Assembly: GCA_900708905.1 (NCBI GenBank) | Contig: CAADRB010000038.1 | Location: 507,892 to 571,891 of the forward strand | Reading direction: 5' to 3' | Length of the DNA: 64,000 nt | DNA from: Hymenolepis diminuta | Lineage: Eukaryota > Platyhelminthes > Cestoda > Cyclophyllidea > Hymenolepididae | Part shown: positions 1 to 15,939 of the stretch, piece by piece | Numbering within the stretch: position 1 is the first letter of the stretch | How the letters are laid out: every line of letters starts with the position of its first letter | Program-made: the position numbers and the translations under genes | Notes under the pieces: generated by a model | Databases searched by the model: none | The model's input: the letters and a program-made list of their open reading frames with translations, nothing else | What the model was told of the DNA's origin: nothing

Positions 1-1
1 A

Positions 2-3635
<3,634 letters not shown>

Positions 3636-3639
3636 GCTG

Positions 3640-3896
3640 GGACCGATAGAGAAAGAAATGAGCTTTCTTAATCGTAGAAAGGGCGGAACTTCATCAGGGT
3701 ACTTGCCGGAAACACTTTCTTAGAAAACCACTAATAACTCCCAAGCCCTTTTTCGGAAATCGTTTTCGAATGTTCGCCTTGAGATAAGGGCTGACACATT
3801 CGATTTCAGTCCGATTTAACCAATGAGGTTCGTTATTCCACTCACCCGTGACCTCTCAATTCGCAGACGAACACTTAATCGCTGAGCCGCCGGGGC
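3640..3896 (-). repeat. tRNA-derived SINE-like element (head at 3836-3896)
   Basis: Read on the minus strand, the segment from 3896 downward begins GCCCCGGCGGCTCAGCGATT. It continues through AAGTGTTCGTCTGCGAATTG and AGAGGTCACGGGTGAGTGG. This follows the layout of a tRNA-like Pol III head: an acceptor-like start, an A-box-like GGCTCAGCGATTAAG, a TCTGCGAAT segment in the usual place, and GGTCACGGGT leading into a B box. The B box is damaged; it looks as if two bases of GGGTTCGAGT have been lost. About 200 bp of more GC-rich sequence than the surroundings follows (to roughly 3640) and may be the SINE body. A degenerate relative lies at 63917-63990. The far boundary is a guess. An old tRNA pseudogene is the alternative. 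Confidence 0.5.
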
Positions 3897-4291
3897 AGTA
3901 GCAAATACCATAACGCTAGCAACAGCCGTCCCCGATACACACAGGCGTTAACCGCGATCGACAGATAAAACATTTCGCTTTTATTATTCACCATATGTAA
4001 CCCGGTAACCCCAGCTTACATTAGCGTTGATTAAATTCGACAACCTAGGGTAGGTGTTTAATAACATGGTAACATGACCACATCAAATCTGAGGTAAGCG
4101 TTGGCATTACAACCAACAAATTAAACCAGACAATTCGACACAATTTCCGAATGAATTAAAAACGCTCTCTATTTAGTATGTACATAGGAATTTGACAATA
4201 TTAGGGAGAGATACACGAGAGATGATGCCCTCGCATTTATAATGATATTCACAGCCGAAAAGGTGGAGCAAGTTTACAATCTCAAGAAAAT

Positions 4292-7200
4292 CTATCGTTT
4301 CCATAAGGGGCCCCGTCGCCCATTTTGTGCTCTAAGTAAACTGAAAGGATTCAGACTCCGTCGAGGCTGCCTACTTGGCATTATCACAGGAAGCTTTGAT
4401 CTGACCGGTGTCGGGGTGGCGATTTCTTCTTCCTCATGCCCAACTCCACTATCAGATTTTTCTTCACCCTCTTTAGAGTCCTCACAACTCTCTTCAAAAC
4501 AGTCGCAATTACCATCGCCGTGATCAGAGATACAACTGCAGATGCATCGAATAGGCGATTCCTCTGGACTAACTTTCATGGGTCGTCGAAGACATACTTC
4601 TGTCTCACCTAACAAGGAAAATTCTTGCGATGTCATTGAAAATGCTCCAGAGGTTGACTGCCCATCAGAGTCGGTGGGAGAAGTGGTATCCTTGGGAGTA
4701 ACGCCAGAAGTGGAAATATTCAGATCTCCAAACATGCCGGTCAATTCAGAATCACCGGTTGGGACCATTGGACTTCTAAAATTCAATATACTAACCCATG
4801 AATATCTAGTTGCCCAGAACTCTTGAGACCTAGGGGATCAATGACAATATACTCCCACAAATCAAGCTACTATGTTGAACAAGTTAACTATAACAAAATT
4901 GAGTTAAAGTTACTAGAACTTAGAAGACAGAACGAAAAGGATATAGCTCTATATTAACATAAACCCAACTCTATACAAAACAGAACTTCAATATTCGTTA
5001 TTTCAATGGGTGAATAAATGGCCATATATTTGTCCAAAATTTGTCCTTGATGCAGCTTAATTAGTTGAGCTTGCCCCAAAGCAATGTCATTAGGCTTTTA
5101 ATTGATTTAATGCAATCAGTAAAAGGCCTAAGAACGGGACAAAGAAAAAGGTAGATCAAATTATTAACTCATTTTTGGTCGACTAATACCAAACAAAAAT
5201 AGAATTATGACCTCTTCAAAATTAGTACTTCCAACAACAGTCTGCATATTTCTCATAAAAAGCAGTTTTGGCTCCGTAATTTAGATATTGAAAGTTAAAC
5301 TTACATCTTATCTCCCAAATTACTGGACTGTTCGCTTCCATTCACATCAAGGAGATTAGGGCCCGAGGCAGAGAAGTGTTTCTGAAGCTGTGCTTTACGC
5401 AGATCATCCATGGAATTGCACACACGACTTGAGTAGACAGTCGCATACATTGACTGTGGCTGAAAGATAAACAATCCATAACACTTTTCTGTTCGGTTGT
5501 GGGACAAAAAAAATATGAAGCCACCCACACGAAGTGTATTGGAATCATCAGTAGGAATCCCTCTCACCTGCGAACTAGATACGGGATCAAGATGGACTCT
5601 TTGTACAATTGTCTGAGATCTAGGCATTCGAAGCCGAGCGGGAAGGAGTTGAAATCTCAATCCCCTGAGACTAGACGGAACATGCCTTAGCCCGCCACTT
5701 TTAACTGGCTTTGCTGAGCCAATGATGGGAGTTTGAGGAGTATTTTCAAATTCCACCTGCTTCACATTAGGGTGCTTTCTCAACTTTCCCAGACGCAGGG
5801 TTCCACTATGTGACAGGGAGGGAATACGAAGGGTCTTGCGTCTTGGAAGAGTGGCTACCGTTGATGTTGCTGTGACAGGGATATAGCAATCCTCTTTCAC
5901 AGAAACACTAGTCGATCTACACAGTCTTGAACATCCGACACAGCTCAGCTGTTCACTAGCTTCAATTTCTCGCAATTTCGCCTCTAGTGCTAGCTTTTCT
6001 TGCTGAATTTCCTTCAACTAGAAAGGGGAAAGAAAATATACTCAATTAACACCTTAGAGTGAGAATACGATTGTCATCATCCAGGTGTACCCTACTTTCT
6101 GTACATTGCATTTACAAGCCTTTCGAAAGGCTGACTGATTTGTCTCAAAAGCACGCTGGCGATGAATAAGATAGATCTGATTGACAACAGCGAAATCATT
6201 CTTTAATTCTTCTAGTCTCTTTACTATTGCTTCGCGAGCTGAATTTTCAATGAAGCTGCAAGTTCGCAGAGAAGCATCGTCACTCTGGCTGAAGTAGAAA
6301 GACTAGAGAGAAGATACCGTTGATTAATTTAAACTGCCTTTAAATTAGAGAAAGTTGGGTCTTAAGAAACTTACATCAGCCATCACTGACGAAAAGGAAG
6401 AAGTGAGGGAATCCTTGTAGTTGAAGGCAGCGGAATTTTCTTCAACAGAGTTATGAATTCCTGAATCTCTTTCACTCGAGGACAACTGCAAGCTCATTGT
6501 GAACTGAGAACGGAAAATAAAAACACGCATGAGCAAAACAAAAAATCTCGACCTCTAATTTATTATTCAGCCGCAAAGGTAAGACATTGTCTCGGTTAAA
6601 CTCTCAACTTTTAACACTCCGCATTTCAAGTGGAAGATTCCTCCGAATGCTAAGTCTTCTGAAGTTAAATGGATATAATGGAACATTTAGACATATTTTT
6701 CACCGCAGACGATTGTAGCCATCCTCAACAACTCTCAAGAGCTACAATCTACTCTCTAAAAAAGTGACGTGTTCTCCGATGTTTGCGAACACGTTTCACT
6801 GCTATTGAGCGTGGAATATTTTGCCCTACAAGTAGTCATGCGTTTTCAGTACAATAGATAGCATACCGACATTATTCCGAGTAGTATTTTCATTAAAAAC
6901 TACTTGGTCCGGTTACTTGAAGAACAACTCACCGGTTTATCAACAATGGGGGTCTTAAAATTGGTTTCTGATCGGCTATTTGGCAGAAGATGAGTGAGGG
7001 GGAAGGAGGTTGTCTTCAATTTTGGATCAAATGCAAACACTTGAGATTGGATCTCAGCAAATCCCTCTGGAATAACACCTGTGAGAATCTGAAAAAGAAG
7101 AAAATGTTTAAATGGATTCTCCAGCAACGAGAACGCTGACATTTCACACGTTTAGAGATTTAGGCATTCATTTTCACGCTTTCATAAACATCCCGACAGG

Positions 7201-8080
7201 CCGTTAAACGAATCAAAGACTAAAGTGCAGTTGATCTAGAGGTCAGGATGTTTTGTGTACTCTATACAAACATGCAAACAAAACCTTGCCTAGAGCACTT
7301 CCGACAAAATCCACGGGAAACACTTACCCATTCTTCCCGATAGGATTCCAGCAACTTAACGTTTAACTCAGCCAGATCCTCTTCAATTTCACGGCGTCTT
7401 TTCACAAGGGCTGTCACGTAAGCCCGACGATTAGAAGGATCACTTGAAGTAGTGCTTGTCGAAACACTTCTCTGTTGTGAATCGAGAGGGAAGGAAGACC
7501 TACTGGCATCCCCTAAAGTTCTCAAACTATCCGGCCGTTCAATCATGTCCTCAATCGTGGTTAATGTGAAGTCTAGATAGTAAACTGAGTTGTAGTTATT
7601 AAGTTGCTATTGATCATGTAGCATGACCACAGATCAGATCTTACTCACCAGCTGATCGACAACGCGTATCCAACGTGATCATGTCAAGAGTATCCAGCTG
7701 ATTTGGCATGGATCTTGAAGTATTTGGTGATTGAGCTGGACTTATTGGCTGTTGCTTTTTTTTTGAATTATCCAAAAACACGTCTTCAGCTGTAAATCCT
7801 TGCATCATACTGCACGAAGCTTCAGTAAAACTCCAGGTAGAGGGGGATTCAACATATCGAATTCCTCTTGATAATTCCGGTGACGACATCGGAGATTTCG
7901 ATGCACATGACGGTTGACTAAATCCAGTATCACTAGAGTTACTATGCTCAGAATTTTCAATCTAAGCAAATAAAAATAAATTTACATTTAATTTGCAATT
8001 CAAAAGTGTCAACTTACATTTTCACAACTCTCCTTATTCCCAAATAGGGAATTATAACCCGCAGAAATGCTAGCAAGCAT
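4292..8080 (-). CDS. Nine-exon gene for a Ser-rich coiled-coil protein (733 aa)
   Basis: Coding exons (high to low): 8080-8018, 7961-7649, 7572-7328, 7088-6933, 6503-6375, 6302-6096, 6017-5568, 5459-5305, 4775-4292. All have GT donors (mostly GTAAGT/GTGAGT) and AG acceptors, all phases agree, and the frame ends at TAG (4294-4292). The second exon-6 donor choice, AAT|GTACAG, is also phase 0; GTAGGG was preferred. Ser-rich, probably disordered regions surround two helical segments: residues 174-207 (charged, LVKRRREIEEDLAELNVKLL) running into ILTGVIPEGF, and 321-395 (LEELKNDF to LKEIQQEKLALEAKLREIE). A Cys cluster lies at 650-670, before an acidic stretch and a basic C-terminus. The order Leu-rich helix, LTGxxPxxF, second helix, third helix loosely recalls the CUPID/DUF3338 domain of FRMD4, INAVA and CCDC120, which bind cytohesins. 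That is a weak similarity by eye. No signal peptide or membrane segment is seen. A possible AATAAA lies at 3985-3980. Confidence 0.82.
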
Positions 8081-8179
8081 TCAAGAAACGGTCCAACAAA
8101 AACTAGTGATTCAATTTAGCGCCAGAACTCCTAAGTATGTGCTAACGCAGTAAAAGTGTGCAATGCGAAATCGTGGACT

Positions 8180-8268
8180 AAACCAATCAGTCCACTTAAT
8201 GGCGCATGAGCCAATAGGCGCTCCCCATACCATAAGCCAATAAAGTGCATGTTCTGTCTAGCCAATGA
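8180..8268. promoter_or_regulatory. Four evenly spaced CCAAT boxes upstream of the coiled-coil gene
   Basis: CCAAT pentamers occur on the plus strand at 8183-8187, 8211-8215, 8237-8241 and 8262-8266, at spacings of 28, 26 and 25 bp. They lie 103-186 bp upstream of the ATG of the minus-strand gene, so relative to that gene they read ATTGG. CCAAT boxes bind the NF-Y trimer in either orientation, and arrays at roughly 2.5-helical-turn spacing are typical of NF-Y-driven promoters. A slightly CpG-richer stretch follows (8310-8420). A divergent plus-strand transcript is possible, but no coding exon was seen to the right. Confidence 0.5.
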
Positions 8269-8299
8269 AAATTACTGTTTTCATTTAGACTAAATGAGG

Positions 8300-11200
8300 T
8301 CATTTGGGGGTGTCTATCGAATTGCCGCCTTCGTTCCGCGGGCTAAAATGACTCACCGCCTAAGATGCGTGTTTAAGGGACGAGGTTATTGCGCTTGATT
8401 GCGTTGCAACCAGAACGCTTCTCAGTCGTCCTCAAAATCATATTCTGAATAAACTGACTGCTGTAATTAAATCTGCGGCATGTAGAACCAAGTTGATGTT
8501 CCATGTATTGTGAGGTTAGGTATTCTCGATATAATGAAACACTAGTATCCAAGTCTGCTTAGTGTAAGCATTGGTTAGTCGGTTTTACTTAGTTATAGCA
8601 TATACAGACGTTTAAGAATGTAAAGTTAAGGCTATATTTTCAGAATTAAAATACTCTAAGTCTCGTTTGGTAATTCAGACTGGTCATTGAGATTGATAGG
8701 CCTGGGAGTTAAAATGATATCTGCGTCTAATAATTTGAAATTTCAGTATGGCCATTCCTTTCTATACATGCTTTGAGAAGTGGTTAAGTTTGTTCCATTT
8801 GATGATCCAATATAGCTGCAACTAGAAGCCGCGTCGTTCAATAATTAGACCATTCTCGTAACCTCTGTAAATGCTGAATTGCCTAATTAGTAGTTTATTA
8901 CGTCCTCCCGACTGTGTCACATGTCGTGACAGGACTATGTGAAACTAAGTGCCACATCAGTCGGTATATTTTAAAATAAAATATTCATGACAAAAACTAC
9001 AAACAACTGGATATTTTTTGGCTGTCAGAGTACACTATTTATGAAAATGGAATAACCAATGGGTTTAACTTCATCAATTAACTCACAATATCGCCTTGAT
9101 AAAGTGTCATTTATGGGAGGTATCACTTCCCTAAATTTGAATTTAGACTAGCTGGTCATGATGCAATTAAATATATCTGTCTACTAAATAGAAGACAACC
9201 TTATGAATTCAGACTGAATAAGACTTTTTGATTCTCTCTTTCTCTTTTGACTTTCCCTCTTTCGCTCCTTATTTTGAGAAATCTACTTTTTACCATATTT
9301 ACGATGTCCCTATTGGTTTTAAAATTGAAATCCTTTTCTTTGGCATGGAAATTGAGAAGAGATTACTTCCATTCAGTTAATGAGGAAGGTGTTAGACATT
9401 TTACGTTATAGGGAAATGTTACCTCTCCCCCAGTTAATAAAAAATCGTAGCTAACTGTCCTCTCATTTTGGATAGAAAGAATAAATAATTCTTCAAAATT
9501 CTTTTCTTTGGTTTATGAAATCAGATAAATTAACTGCGTTTGTAGTCATTCGACTATAATGTAGTAGCCGTGATCGACCCCGACTATATGCTTTTTTGTA
9601 ATCAACTATATTTGCATATCGGTGACGTAGCGGTTAATTTACACTGCTCAAGATAGAGAAGTAGAATACAAAGATCTCGTCGGTGGTCCATCAGACTATT
9701 ACCCCTCGGTCCAAAATGTGTGGTGGAAAAGTTTGCTTTCCATGGAATTGGAACTTATCTTTAATTTCTTTAACTGAAATGATGGAAAGATGTTTTTGAT
9801 TTGTTAATGTAAGGAATTCAAATTTTCAAAACTAATGGCAAACGAGAAATGTTAAATAGAGGTCTTTAAACGCGACAACATAATCCGCCTCAACAATAAA
9901 TGCACTTTTCCCTCTCCGGAAATTACCACTTGGTAAACGGTCCTCAAATGGCATGATTTTGAAAAGGGTATCATACTGTGACTGTGACGACTTTATTATA
10001 TGTTAATACGCCCCGGGTCACGCGTTTTTTAAGAAAGCGGTCTCTTAGTCACGAGATTAAGTAACTCTCATTTATTTATGAGTTAATTTAAATGCTGTCC
10101 TGGTGATTTTACTATTCATCATCAATTATCTAATGTCATAATTTCGAAAGCTTTCGGAGGCAACTGAAGTTTTATAAACCAATTCGCAACTCAGTATTAT
10201 AAAATGCTTAAGTACTAACCGTTGTATCTCCGCTGTCATTAAATATTTCACTAAATTATTTCTAAAATTTCAAGCATTCTCCAAAGCACTTTACTGAAGA
10301 AATTATTCCTCTCAACATTGGCTTAGGATAAGCCAAATAGGGCCCAAATTTCTCATTCTCCTTTTGTGATTTAGTTAACTATTAACTGTCATTTAAAATA
10401 TCATTAATAAGATCTTGATTTGTTAGAGCTGGTAATCATAATTAGTCGAGGAAAAGAAAATCGTGAAATTAAAGAAAAAGAAATGCGAAAACCTGTATAA
10501 ATTAATTTTGTGACAAACGCCCTAAACTAGTTCAGAACCAAAAAAATCCATAGGCCATCTATTGAAGTAAGCTGCAATAAAATAGTGTATGATGGACTCC
10601 CACCTAAAGGAAGCAATTCGATTTAGAGCAGAAAATTCACGCTCTGTTAGGAAATACTGGTTGCTTCAGATAATTTTGGAAATTATCAGAGTAGACATTT
10701 TGGATATTGGAGAGAATTTAGAGGTCTATCACATTTTAATGGAATATCGATGAGATCCACAAAATCCTAACTTTACCTGTCTGTAAATATGGACAACTTA
10801 AAATTATCAAACATACGGATAACCAAGAAACTGAATGATATTATCCACATTTGTTTACAGGATGCTTCAAATTGTGCATGAATTATTAATAAGCAATTAG
10901 GAGGAAGAGGAAATTAATATTTGAAAATTAAAATTTAAATGCCCTATGTCTGATGATAAATCAAAGAGTTAGCCAGTGACGACCAAACAAGTTTAATCAA
11001 AGTGAGTCAGAATCGCTTTTTGGTTGAATCAGCCAGATAGAAGTGACTAATAAACAGACACTTCACTATTCACCAGTTTATTATCTTTAGAAAAAAAAGA
11101 ACTGAAGAGATGATACATGTCGGCTCTAGACCGGTTTCACAGCATCACTTCGGGGAATTTAGATTAATTTCAATCAAATGAATCAAACACTCGACAGGTA

Positions 11201-12590
11201 GAATAAAAGTTTCGGATAATGCGCATAAAATTAGAACATTTTAACACTGATGACAAGATTTAGTCTTCAAAATTTAAATCATAATTTAATTTGAAATTGT
11301 TAATTAGAAGTCGGTTAAAATTGTGATGGTTTTGCAATAGTGTTATGATTTTGACTACCTTATACCCATCAAATTAGGTCAACTACTTTTATGATTATAA
11401 TTAGGTAAACATGCCAGTTAATTAAAATGATGATGACGGTAGCTCTTCTCATCGAAGTTTGGCATTTCCCAACACTTACCCTAAGGAAAAATACAAATCA
11501 TAGAGCCTCACATATTGATAGCTTGGCAATTTGCTATTGAATCGTGCTTAAATTTAATTAATTGAGTCGCTACCCAACCTTTTAATTTCATATAATTCCA
11601 CCACAAAACATGGTCACAGAAAGAAATATCAGGATGTAGTCTGGTCTAAGAGGAGGTAGAAGGATAAAAAAAGTGACATCTAAGTTATATCTGCTATTAC
11701 TATTTTGATATATATGATTACAATAATATTGACGTCAAATTAGGATCAGGTCATATTAAATAGAAAGTATTTAAGGGGAAATATAAAATCTACGTTACGT
11801 AATTTGTACATTAAACGTCGAGGTCAAGGGCAATGGTATTTTTTGTGTGCTTGGCGGTTTCCGCTATGCCATCAACGCACACTTAGATGAATAAACAGTT
11901 AGAGTGGAGAGGTGACAAAGCATCGTCAATATTGACTAAATAAAGTACTTAGGAAGTGGATTCATGGCTTCAAACTAGGGCAGTATATTTAAAACCTATC
12001 TGTAAAGTGCAAGATTCAATATCTGTTCTTTTTTCAAATCTTAATCTTAATACAGGCATCAGATAATTATACTTGTGATTTGGAAAGACTGATCGCTTAT
12101 AATACCTACGAATTCTTCATGAAAAAGACTAAGAATTCCGTCACTCTAATTTAAAGGTCCATACTTCACAGGTTCATCAGAATACCACGCTTATTCAGAA
12201 ATTGCCACTATTAAACTGGAACATCAGATTTAGCCATGGTTTTCACTTGTTAAGATTTGAATAAAGACTTAGCTTTAAATAATCTAGTTAAATTAAATGC
12301 GTTGGCACTGAAATCATGTTTATTAACGAACAAGAGAAGACATTATCTTGAGCTATCAAAAACAATGCACACACGGACACATCATGGATAACGCGATGCG
12401 AAAAACAGTGACACTGCTGAGTTTTGAATTAATACAATTAGTTACTATCGGCTCAAATGAGATGGAAAATACCAATATTCTGTATGTAAAGCTGCTTGAG
12501 CTGGTAGTTAACAACGTTAGTCATCAGTTCTAAAAGTTGGACTAAAGAACAAAGTTTTTTGGGCAAACTATGATGAAAATTCGAGAGAGT
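8300..12590. other. Gene-poor AT-rich sequence
   Basis: No reading frame over 60 codons and no paired splice signals with a coding look were found on either strand. It may be intergenic, or lie inside a very long intron. Confidence 0.4.
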
Positions 12591-12900
12591 AAGTTAGTGA
12601 GTGATGGGAGATAGAAAGAGAGTGAGAAAGAAGAAGCAGAAGAAGAAGATCCATAGAAGCCGGTAACTGTTTGGTCCGTACCGTGTTTGCATAAAAGATG
12701 GTAGAAGTAGTATGAATAGATGGAAATGGTTTCGGACATAGCTGTGGGACTTGGGGCCACCACAGGTTTAAGCAATGCTCATTCGAGTGCCACTTAATCA
12801 ACTTGTTCCACTAACTAAAATAAACAACTTGAGGAGACGCTATGGCTCTATACGACAACTTGAGGTCACCGCAGGATTAAGCAATACTGTGAGGACGAGA
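12590..12900 (+). repeat. GA-rich block followed by an imperfect 31-bp duplication
   Basis: A purine-rich run (12598-12655, with GAAGAAG units) resembles the GA-rich part of repeat family D. Beyond it, 12749-12779 and 12858-12888 match at 26 of 31 positions (ACTTGgGGcCACCaCAGG followed by tTTAAGCAATgCT, lower case variable), 109 bp apart. The AACTTGAGG motif also recurs at 12826 and 12857. The minus-strand open frames of about 77 codons here probably reflect the lack of stop codons in CT-rich DNA rather than a gene. Confidence 0.4.
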
Positions 12901-13889
12901 TAAGTTAAGTCTCAGAAATTGTTAATGACTTAGATAAAAAATTTGTAATTCGTTGTGATTCACCCTTTAACCCAATTATAGCTCTTAATTCTCGTTTATA
13001 AGCGAAATTTGAAGAGCATCTGATAGGTATTTTAATCTTGTTAAACTTTAAAAGGCCACAGAAATGATTTCGCAAAGTAAGCATGACAATGACGCTGCGG
13101 GCATTATGCACATCTGACAGGTTAGAGGTCGTCGGTTTGATACTCATGGAAATGGAATAACTAACCGTATTGGTAAATGAATAAATGGATGTCAGTCAAA
13201 ATATTCATTAGTGCATATGTCGGAATAACTGATCAACACAGTAGTGTTGATTTACGAACGTCATCTTTCCATCGAAGATGAGTGTTGGAAGACACCTCCC
13301 TTCAAAGAAATTGGAATCCTTTTTCATAAAGCATGGAATCGAAATACCTTTGTTCCACTTTCCAAAGCTTCCCTTAACGATTAATAGGTTATTATTAAGG
13401 AAGGGCAATCAACTTTTTCCTGTCACTCCATGAATCCAAAAAAGAGCAATAGACAAAATCCATCAGTGGCAGTCAGTCGGAAACATAGGCTTGAATTCTA
13501 ACTTATATAGAATACCATCAAACATCTAAAGATCTAGAAATCATACTTGCCAATCAGTCACATCACCAAATAGTTCTTGCTTGATAAATCCGTCAAATTT
13601 AAGATAGCTTAAGAAATAATTCCTTCTATGTAAGGCAAATAGTTCTTTCTTGTTCAGTTCATAAATATTATTTTTTATTAAAACGTGCTCCTAAGGAAGG
13701 TAATCGTTTTTGTTTGGATAACATAAACATTCTAATTCGTAATCTTTAATGTCTAAATACAATTATTTGAGATGCGGCTTGAACTATAAAATTTTGAAAT
13801 CTGATTTAATTGGGAATAATTTGTACAAAATACATCACCAGAGTTCTTTGGCTATAAAAAGAAATAGTTGAATCAGGTAGAACACCCAG

Positions 13890-14060
13890 CAGTTCAATTA
13901 AATCGAATGGCGGACATGAGCTCATCCGAAACCTAGGGGCCAAATCATGAAAATCGAGCTCTGGAACATTGGGATATTAAAAAGTACATTTTATCCCCCA
14001 TGAGAAAGTGGACCGTTTACTGTTTCCAGAAATCAAATAATGTTGGACCTTTGGTATCCT
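13890..14060 (-). repeat. Dispersed repeat family B, copy 1
   Basis: Minus-oriented relative to the reference copy at 28300-28560. It carries AAACCTAGGGGCCAAATCATG, the GGAACATTGGGATATTA block and the AGAAATCAAATAATG end, in the same order as the reverse complement of the reference. Similarity is estimated by eye at about 60-70 percent. Confidence 0.45.
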
Positions 14061-14109
14061 AACTTTATGCTCCTATTCGACGCCCGTTTCATTCTTTTCT
14101 GGAATAATT

Positions 14110-15865
14110 TGTTTTTCGTGTGTTTAGGCTCCATCTAATGATTTAAACCTGTAAACGCTTTTGGGTCGTGATGGGTAATAATCATAGGGTAAGGTTTGCA
14201 CTATCTAACATTTGAGTAGTTTATACCAGAAGATTCTAATTAACAAGCCGACTAACCATAATTCTCAAGAGCGATACTTGAATAATTTGAGTAATAGACA
14301 TGTAGTTACATACTTTTTAAGATTTTCATGACCTAAATTACCCATTGATCCGTAAAACTTGGTGAATTAAAAAATTTGTACAATCACAAAATGCCGACCT
14401 TTGAACTTTCAAATATTTAAATTGTGGTAATGAATCGCAAGAAAAATTTATAGGTACATGGTAAAATATAGCCAGCTTTGGGTGAACATCAGTGGGCCCT
14501 GCAATCTTAGCTCAGGTAAATTAGTATCATCTCGCTGTCTTGGTCGTTAGAAAAAATAACATCTCGATAGCTTATACTAACTGGGGGATCTGTAAACATC
14601 AGGATGTGAGTGGCGCCACCACACAATCTTTTAAACTTGGTTAATTCGAGTCTACGCCCTCTTCTGAAATTGGACCAATTTGAACTGAATGAGATTAAGA
14701 AAGTGCAAATGGATGCTAACCCTCATTGTGAAAACCAATGTCTTCTAAAATTTTCTCCCACCTGCCTTGAGAGCTAAGACCCAAACGAATCCTCCCAACA
14801 TTTATATTATTTTTAAAGACTTTAATCGTAACTGGAACTACTAAGAAATCAAGGCTGATTTCAAGACTGAAATCTCCAAATTTGTCGTTCTTCTCCCCTT
14901 TATAAACATTGTATTGGAAGTTATGTAATATATGTCCAAATCCTATCTGAGATAAGATTTTTTATGTAAATTGACTAAATACAAAATAGCCTGTTGATAA
15001 TTACTTGTCAGTTTTTCCATAGGCTTCGAATAATGAATGCTTGATACAAATATACGGTAGAGTTCATGAACTGGAGACATTATCATGCTTAATCATACTA
15101 ATGAATTATTTATAAGTGCATATTTTATCACCATGGCTGAACCCCTTCATTTGGTTATTAGTGAGCCAAGGCTGTCTCGATGGTATTCTCTAAGCTGTTG
15201 AGTTTTAAACAAACTTGGAGGTTGACAGTCTATAAGTGACTCAGATGATTCTAAATTCTTAATGAGACACCGCTCTTAACGACTTACCAATTATCCGTCT
15301 GGGTATTCTATGAACGCAACTATTAATCGTAAAACCTTCTTAAATCCCGGAATCGGTATTCCTACAAAGTTATTGGATTTAGATGCGTTTTCAATTTCGT
15401 TCATCAGAATCTATTTATAAAATAATGACCATTATTTATGCTAGATCATTACAGATATTAAATGTATTATTCATGGCTGCCATTATCAGAGTAAACACAA
15501 TGGTTAACCACTCTGGAAAGCATTGATCAAGGAAGGGATTGTAAAGAGTGAGTTTATCACTAGGGTGGGTCTAGTACTACGTAGAAAATACGGTCTTTTC
15601 AGATTTATTGCCCTGTTTAACCAACTTTGTTAATTTTATGGCTATTACAGTTCACCTCGAGTTTACTGCAATAAGTTATGTTATCCTAAGTACATCGTTG
15701 CTAGCCTCTTTTCTGTAAAAAGGCAAAAATAAATTGAGGTAGCATGGTCGACCAGGAAATTACATCAATAAATTCTGCATTTAGTGGAAATGATCTCACT
15801 GATTGGCATAAAAGTCATATAATAAAGATTGAACTTTGGGATATCACATTGGCCAACTTCTTTCC
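14110..15865. other. No recognisable feature
   Basis: AT-rich sequence. There is no long reading frame, RNA gene or clear repeat. A segment near 15805 (GCATAAAAGTCATATAAT) recurs at 33253, which hints at a further diverged repeat. Confidence 0.3.
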
Positions 15866-15869
15866 TTAC

Positions 15870-15935
15870 GAGAATATGGGCAAATGCTCCCGAATTCGTT
15901 TAAAGTAAGACTTCACTACTTACTTATTATTAATC
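15870..15935 (-). repeat. Dispersed repeat family B, copy 2 (fragment)
   Basis: The stretch ATGCTCCCGAATTCGTTTAA and the following AGTAAGAC closely match 43930-43960 in another family B copy. The 73-codon frame here is therefore repeat-derived, not a gene. Confidence 0.4.
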
Positions 15936-15939
15936 TACC

